Shown: piece after piece, positions 6,100 to 8,765 of the stretch
Layout of the letters: every line of letters begins with the position of its first letter
How positions within the stretch are numbered: the stretch's first letter is position 1
Assembly: GCA_016550415.1 (NCBI GenBank)
Contig: JABXGU010000043.1
Location: forward strand, 1 to 8,765
DNA from: an archaeon
GTDB lineage: Archaea; Asgardarchaeota; Hermodarchaeia; Hermodarchaeales; Hermodarchaeaceae
DNA length: 8,765 nucleotides
Reading direction: 5' to 3'
Made by a program: the position numbers and the translations under genes
The notes under the pieces: generated by a model
Database searches by the model: none
What the model was told of the DNA's origin: nothing
The model's input: the letters and a program-made list of their open reading frames with translations, nothing else

Positions 6100-6939
6100 G
6101 TGAGCGTTGAAATCAGCAACCTCTCCTTCACTTATGCAGGAACAGCTCGAAAGGCGCTTCAAGATATTGACTTTACCATTCCACGCGGAGCATTTGTGGG
6201 TGTTGTTGGTCCCAGTGGCTGCGGGAAAACCACACTTGCTCGGTGTCTTAATGCGCTCATTCCCCATTTCTACCCTGGCAAAATGACTGGGGATGTCATT
6301 GTTGATGGGTGGAACACTCAGGACCATCCTGCCTATGAAATGGCACAAAAAGTGGGGCTGGTCTTTCAGAATCCAGAAAACCAGCTTGTTGCACCAAATG
6401 CTGAGCGAGAAATTGCCTTTGGTCCAGAGAATTTGGGGATTCCCCGGGGCGAGATTAGAAATCGGGTTGAAAATCTGATTCATCAAATTCACTTGGAGGA
6501 TGTCCGCGATAAGGCTCCATACGAGCTTTCAGGGGGAGAACAACAGCGGATAGCAATTGCTGCCATCCTTGCCCTTCAACCAGCTGTCCTTGTTCTTGAT
6601 GAGCCTACTTCAAATCTAGACCCAGTTTCTGCTTATGAGGTGCTTCAGTTACTAAGAAGATTGAATCAAGACCTTAAATTGACCATTCTTCTGATTGAGC
6701 ACCGTCTCGAATTTGTAGCTCCCCTTGTTCAGGAACTCATAGTGATGAATGAAGGACTAATCATTGCCCAAGGTCACCCAGCAAGTGTACTCACAGAAAA
6801 AAAGGTTGTAGATGTGGGGGTTGCTGTTCCTCCCCTCGTCCAGCTTATTCAGAAACTTGGTAATGAAAAATTATGTCGAGATTTTCCACTCTCCGTAGTT
6901 GATGCTGTGAAGGCAATTCTTCAGGAGGTTTCTGGATGA
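6100..6939 (+). CDS. ecfA: Energy-coupling factor transporter ATP-binding protein (EcfA, first copy)
   Basis: This is one of two ATPases that power an ECF-type importer for vitamins, cobalt/nickel or other micronutrients. All ABC motifs are present: Walker A GPSGCGKTT (37-45), Q-loop VFQNPENQLV (88-97), signature LSGGEQQR (143-150), Walker B VLVLDEP (163-169) with D-loop SNLDP, and switch His H201 in LLIEHR. The FQNPENQL Q-loop is typical of EcfA rather than of other importer ATPases. Its 279 residues are normal. GTG 6100 has GGTGA six nucleotides upstream and lies 24 nt after the DHH stop. The gene ends with a 4-nt ATGA overlap with the second ATPase, just after a strong AGGAGG. Confidence 0.92.
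   Translation: MSVEISNLSFTYAGTARKALQDIDFTIPRGAFVGVVGPSGCGKTTLARCLNALIPHFYPGKMTGDVIVDGWNTQDHPAYEMAQKVGLVFQNPENQLVAPNAEREIAFGPENLGIPRGEIRNRVENLIHQIHLEDVRDKAPYELSGGEQQRIAIAAILALQPAVLVLDEPTSNLDPVSAYEVLQLLRRLNQDLKLTILLIEHRLEFVAPLVQELIVMNEGLIIAQGHPASVLTEKKVVDVGVAVPPLVQLIQKLGNEKLCRDFPLSVVDAVKAILQEVSG
6923..6928 (+). promoter_or_regulatory. Strong Shine-Dalgarno (AGGAGG) for the second ECF ATPase
   Basis: AGGAGG lies 7 nt before ATG 6936, inside the final codons of the first ATPase gene. It supports the overlapping ATGA start and suggests that both ATPases are made in coupled amounts, as expected for an EcfA heterodimer. Confidence 0.6.
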
Positions 6940-7763
6940 TTATCTTCAACGATGTTAGTTTCAGTTACTCACCAGGGCATCCAGTCCTCCAAAACATTTC
7001 TCTGGAACTCATTCCGGGTCAAGTAGTGGGATTAATGGGTGAAAACGGGGCAGGTAAGACAACATTAGTGAAACACATTAACGGTTTATTGAAACCCACT
7101 CAAGGATCTGTATACATCGATGGTGTTGATACTCGCAATACTTCTACTGCACGTCTAGCACGCAAGGTTGGCTTTGTCTTTCAAAATGCTGACCATCAAC
7201 TCTTTGCTGATAACCTGGAAGAAGAGATTGCCTTTGCCCTACGTAACTTGGGTTTTCCCGACTCTGAAATTAAAACGAGAATAAACCATTACCTTGACAT
7301 CTTTGAGCTGTCTAAATATCATGACCAATCCCCCTTCCTCCTCAGTGGAGGCGAACGTAAACGACTTGCCCTTGCATCAGTGCTATGTGTGGAACCCACG
7401 ATTCTCATTTTGGATGAGCCAACTCAAGCACAGGATGCAAGGCAAAAACGCAAATTGCTTGAGTTTATCAACTCATTCCGTCAGTCCAATCGCATTCTTC
7501 TTCTCGTCACTCATGATGTAGAGTTTGCTGTTCAGGCAGTGGACCGCCTTCTCATTTTGTCTAAAGGACAACTTATCGCTGATGGCACACCTCGTCAAAT
7601 ATTAAGCCGTCCTGAACTTCTCCAAGGTGCTCGATTACTCCCACCCCAGTTGACAAGGTTTTCTCATCAACTTGCTGAGCACATACATGATTTTCCTAAG
7701 GACCTTATCCATTTAGAGGATGTTGTAGCTGCAGTTAGCAAATTATTGGGGTCTAAGAGGTGA
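6936..7763 (+). CDS. ecfA: Energy-coupling factor transporter ATP-binding protein (EcfA, second copy)
   Basis: This is the second ATPase of the ECF module, expected to pair with the upstream copy. Motifs are complete: Walker A GENGAGKTT (35-43), Q-loop VFQNADHQLFA (81-91), signature LSGGERKRLA (136-145), Walker B ILILDEP (156-162) and switch His H193 in LVTHD. The D-loop region reads TQAQDAR, where the first copy has TSNLDP; a QD form occurs in some ECF and cobalt-type ATPases, so activity is likely kept. The protein is 275 residues. The two copies are clearly diverged, which fits a heterodimer rather than a recent duplication. Its last codons, AGG TGA, form the ribosome-binding site for ecfT. 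Confidence 0.92.
   Translation: MIIFNDVSFSYSPGHPVLQNISLELIPGQVVGLMGENGAGKTTLVKHINGLLKPTQGSVYIDGVDTRNTSTARLARKVGFVFQNADHQLFADNLEEEIAFALRNLGFPDSEIKTRINHYLDIFELSKYHDQSPFLLSGGERKRLALASVLCVEPTILILDEPTQAQDARQKRKLLEFINSFRQSNRILLLVTHDVEFAVQAVDRLLILSKGQLIADGTPRQILSRPELLQGARLLPPQLTRFSHQLAEHIHDFPKDLIHLEDVVAAVSKLLGSKR
7757..7763 (+). promoter_or_regulatory. Shine-Dalgarno GAGGTGA overlapping the stop of the second ECF ATPase
   Basis: GAGGTGA includes the TGA stop of the upstream gene and lies 6 nt before GTG 7770 of ecfT. It supports that GTG as the start and suggests coupling, mirroring the rrp42/L37Ae junction. Confidence 0.6.
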
Positions 7764-7769
7764 AGGTCT

Positions 7770-8549
7770 GTGTCATCAATATTTGAAGCATTTCGATTTA
7801 AGCATAAAAACACGTTTATGCACAGGCTCGATCCAAGGACCACGCTGTACATGGCTGTTTGCTTTTCCATTCTTGGCATGCTCTTCCTTGATATTATACC
7901 CCTTCTCATAGTCTTAGCTTCCATTTTGCCATTCCTAGCCCTAGCTAGATCCCTTCGACAATGGGCTAAGAGTCTCCGTGGACTGGCAATACTTGCAGGA
8001 TTTATCCTAGCTATAAACACGTTTTTCATCACCCTTTCATTTGCAATCTCGACTGTGCTGCGTCTTATGGTGCTTATGACAGCTTTTTCCCTTTTTTTCC
8101 TGACAGTTCACCCTGATGATTTTGCTCTAGCTCTCATGAAACTTAAAATCCCCTATGAATTTGCCTTCGCATTCTCAATGGCATTTCGCTATGTTCCAAC
8201 AATAGCAACCGAAACTGAAACCATTCGAGACGCTCAAATGTCTCGAGGTCTCGAACTGGAAAGGGGAAACCTTCTCCAAAAAGTTCGTAATTACCTTCCA
8301 ATCCTTATTCCAATAATTGTTAGCTCGATCCGGCGCGCCCTTCAAGTTGCAGAAAGCCTTGAATCCCGTGCCTTTGGCTCTACCAAGGCAAGAACAAGTC
8401 TCTATGAACTTCATTTACGCAAAAGAGATGTTTGTTTAATGATTTTTACTACGGTAATCGTTATGTTCGCTCTCTATATCAATCTGGTAATCCGTGTCTC
8501 ATCTCCTTGGCTACTTCCTTCATGGTTATATTGGAACCTGCCACTGTGA
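7770..8549 (+). CDS. ecfT: Energy-coupling factor transporter transmembrane protein EcfT
   Basis: EcfT is the membrane scaffold that links the two ATPases to a substrate-binding S component. The 259-residue protein starts with RLDPRTTL (19-26), the conserved entry to the first helix. Hydrophobic segments lie at about 26-40, 42-59, 71-90, 92-113 and 220-242. The coupling helices carry the two short motifs that dock into the ATPases: AQMSRG (155-160) and AESLESRAFG (194-203). The segment FRYVPTIATETETIRDA leads into the first. GTG 7770 follows the coupled GAGGTGA site. No S component gene is seen on either side within the window, so the module probably shares S proteins encoded elsewhere, or one lies beyond the right edge. 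Substrate unknown. Confidence 0.92.
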   Translation: MSSIFEAFRFKHKNTFMHRLDPRTTLYMAVCFSILGMLFLDIIPLLIVLASILPFLALARSLRQWAKSLRGLAILAGFILAINTFFITLSFAISTVLRLMVLMTAFSLFFLTVHPDDFALALMKLKIPYEFAFAFSMAFRYVPTIATETETIRDAQMSRGLELERGNLLQKVRNYLPILIPIIVSSIRRALQVAESLESRAFGSTKARTSLYELHLRKRDVCLMIFTTVIVMFALYINLVIRVSSPWLLPSWLYWNLPL

Positions 8550-8588
8550 AATCAAGCAATGGAAAATGTTCAACAAGGATGAATCAAG

Positions 8589-8765
8589 ATGTGTGAGCCT
8601 GTTATCCACAATGTTAAGATTGGTAAAACTAGTCATCTTGTTGCTGTCTTTGGGTGTACTCTTACTTCTCAGCACACTTCTACTGCCATTCTTGATACTG
8701 GGCAGATTATAGCAGACAGGTTTCAAGTCACTCTACAACTTGTAAATGCTAAACGGATTGCAGGA
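8589..8765 (+). CDS. Partial ORF, possibly KEOPS subunit Cgi121 (N-terminus only)
   Basis: An open frame starts at ATG 8589, with AAGGA (8575-8579) 9 nt upstream and an in-frame stop directly before it (8580-8582). It runs off the window end after 59 codons. The visible product has a strand-like HLVAVFGCTL segment, a probable helix, then VTLQLVNAKRIAG at the very edge. This resembles the first half of Cgi121/TPRKB, where a short strand is followed by a helix and then a VQ.V.A..VAG..H segment. Cgi121 binds the kinase Bud32 and tRNA in KEOPS. A KEOPS gene (pcc1) lies 4 kb upstream. The match rests on a few residues and predicted order of secondary structure, so the name is tentative; the ORF itself is well supported. 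Confidence 0.5.
   Translation, partial: MCEPVIHNVKIGKTSHLVAVFGCTLTSQHTSTAILDTGQIIADRFQVTLQLVNAKRIAG

Noticed and set aside
6037..6492. 151-codon open frame on the minus strand
   Set aside because: It lies opposite the first ECF ATPase, has no family motifs, and mirrors the well-supported gene on the other strand.
8559..8596. Two chained mini-ORFs of 7 and 5 codons after ecfT
   Set aside because: Their length is within chance and the longer open frame at 8589 explains the region better.

Overview
This is an archaeal window. It carries the conserved exosome super-operon (SBDS, Rrp4, Rrp41, Rrp42, L37Ae, Brix, Pcc1 and prefoldin beta), followed by a DHH-family phosphoesterase and an ECF-type ABC transporter module. 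Archaeal origin rests on gene content: an exosome ring made of separate Rrp41 and Rrp42 genes, ribosomal protein L37Ae, a Brix-domain protein, the KEOPS subunit Pcc1 and archaeal prefoldin beta. Shine-Dalgarno sites of the GGTGA/GAGG type and frequent TTG/GTG starts fit this. I cannot place the lineage more precisely from sequence alone. The absence of rpoP between L37Ae and Brix and the acidic tail on Rrp41 may help to place it.

Layout, all on the + strand. Positions 1-138 are non-coding leader with a possible weak TATA box and two competing hairpins, ending in a strong Shine-Dalgarno. Positions 139-315 hold a 58-codon TTG-start ORF whose product resembles the N-terminus of a proteasome alpha subunit; psmA often lies directly upstream of SBDS in archaea. 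Then come SBDS (341-1081), rrp4 (1097-1798), rrp41 (1801-2685), rrp42 (2724-3518), L37Ae (3526-3795), Brix (3798-4358), pcc1 (4352-4642) and prefoldin beta (4639-5004). Junctions are tight, with overlaps or ribosome-binding sites buried in the preceding stop codon. A 51-nt gap with a small hairpin separates these from the DHH phosphoesterase (5056-6075). After that come two ECF ATPases (6100-6939 and 6936-7763) and the ECF transmembrane protein EcfT (7770-8549). A partial ORF (8589-8765) runs off the window end and resembles the start of the KEOPS subunit Cgi121.

The first block joins RNA turnover (exosome core), ribosome maturation (SBDS, Brix, L37Ae), tRNA t6A modification (Pcc1, possibly Cgi121) and protein folding (prefoldin), plus what may be a trace of the proteasome. 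The DHH enzyme could act on short RNA or nucleotide products left by the exosome; that is inference. The ECF module has the two ATPases and the T protein but no substrate-binding S component inside the window, so its substrate is unknown.

The most notable observations are the proteasome-alpha-like mini-ORF, the acidic/serine C-terminal tail of Rrp41, the competing leader hairpins, and the possible second KEOPS gene beyond the transporter. I found no CRISPR array, insertion sequence, tRNA or rRNA gene.
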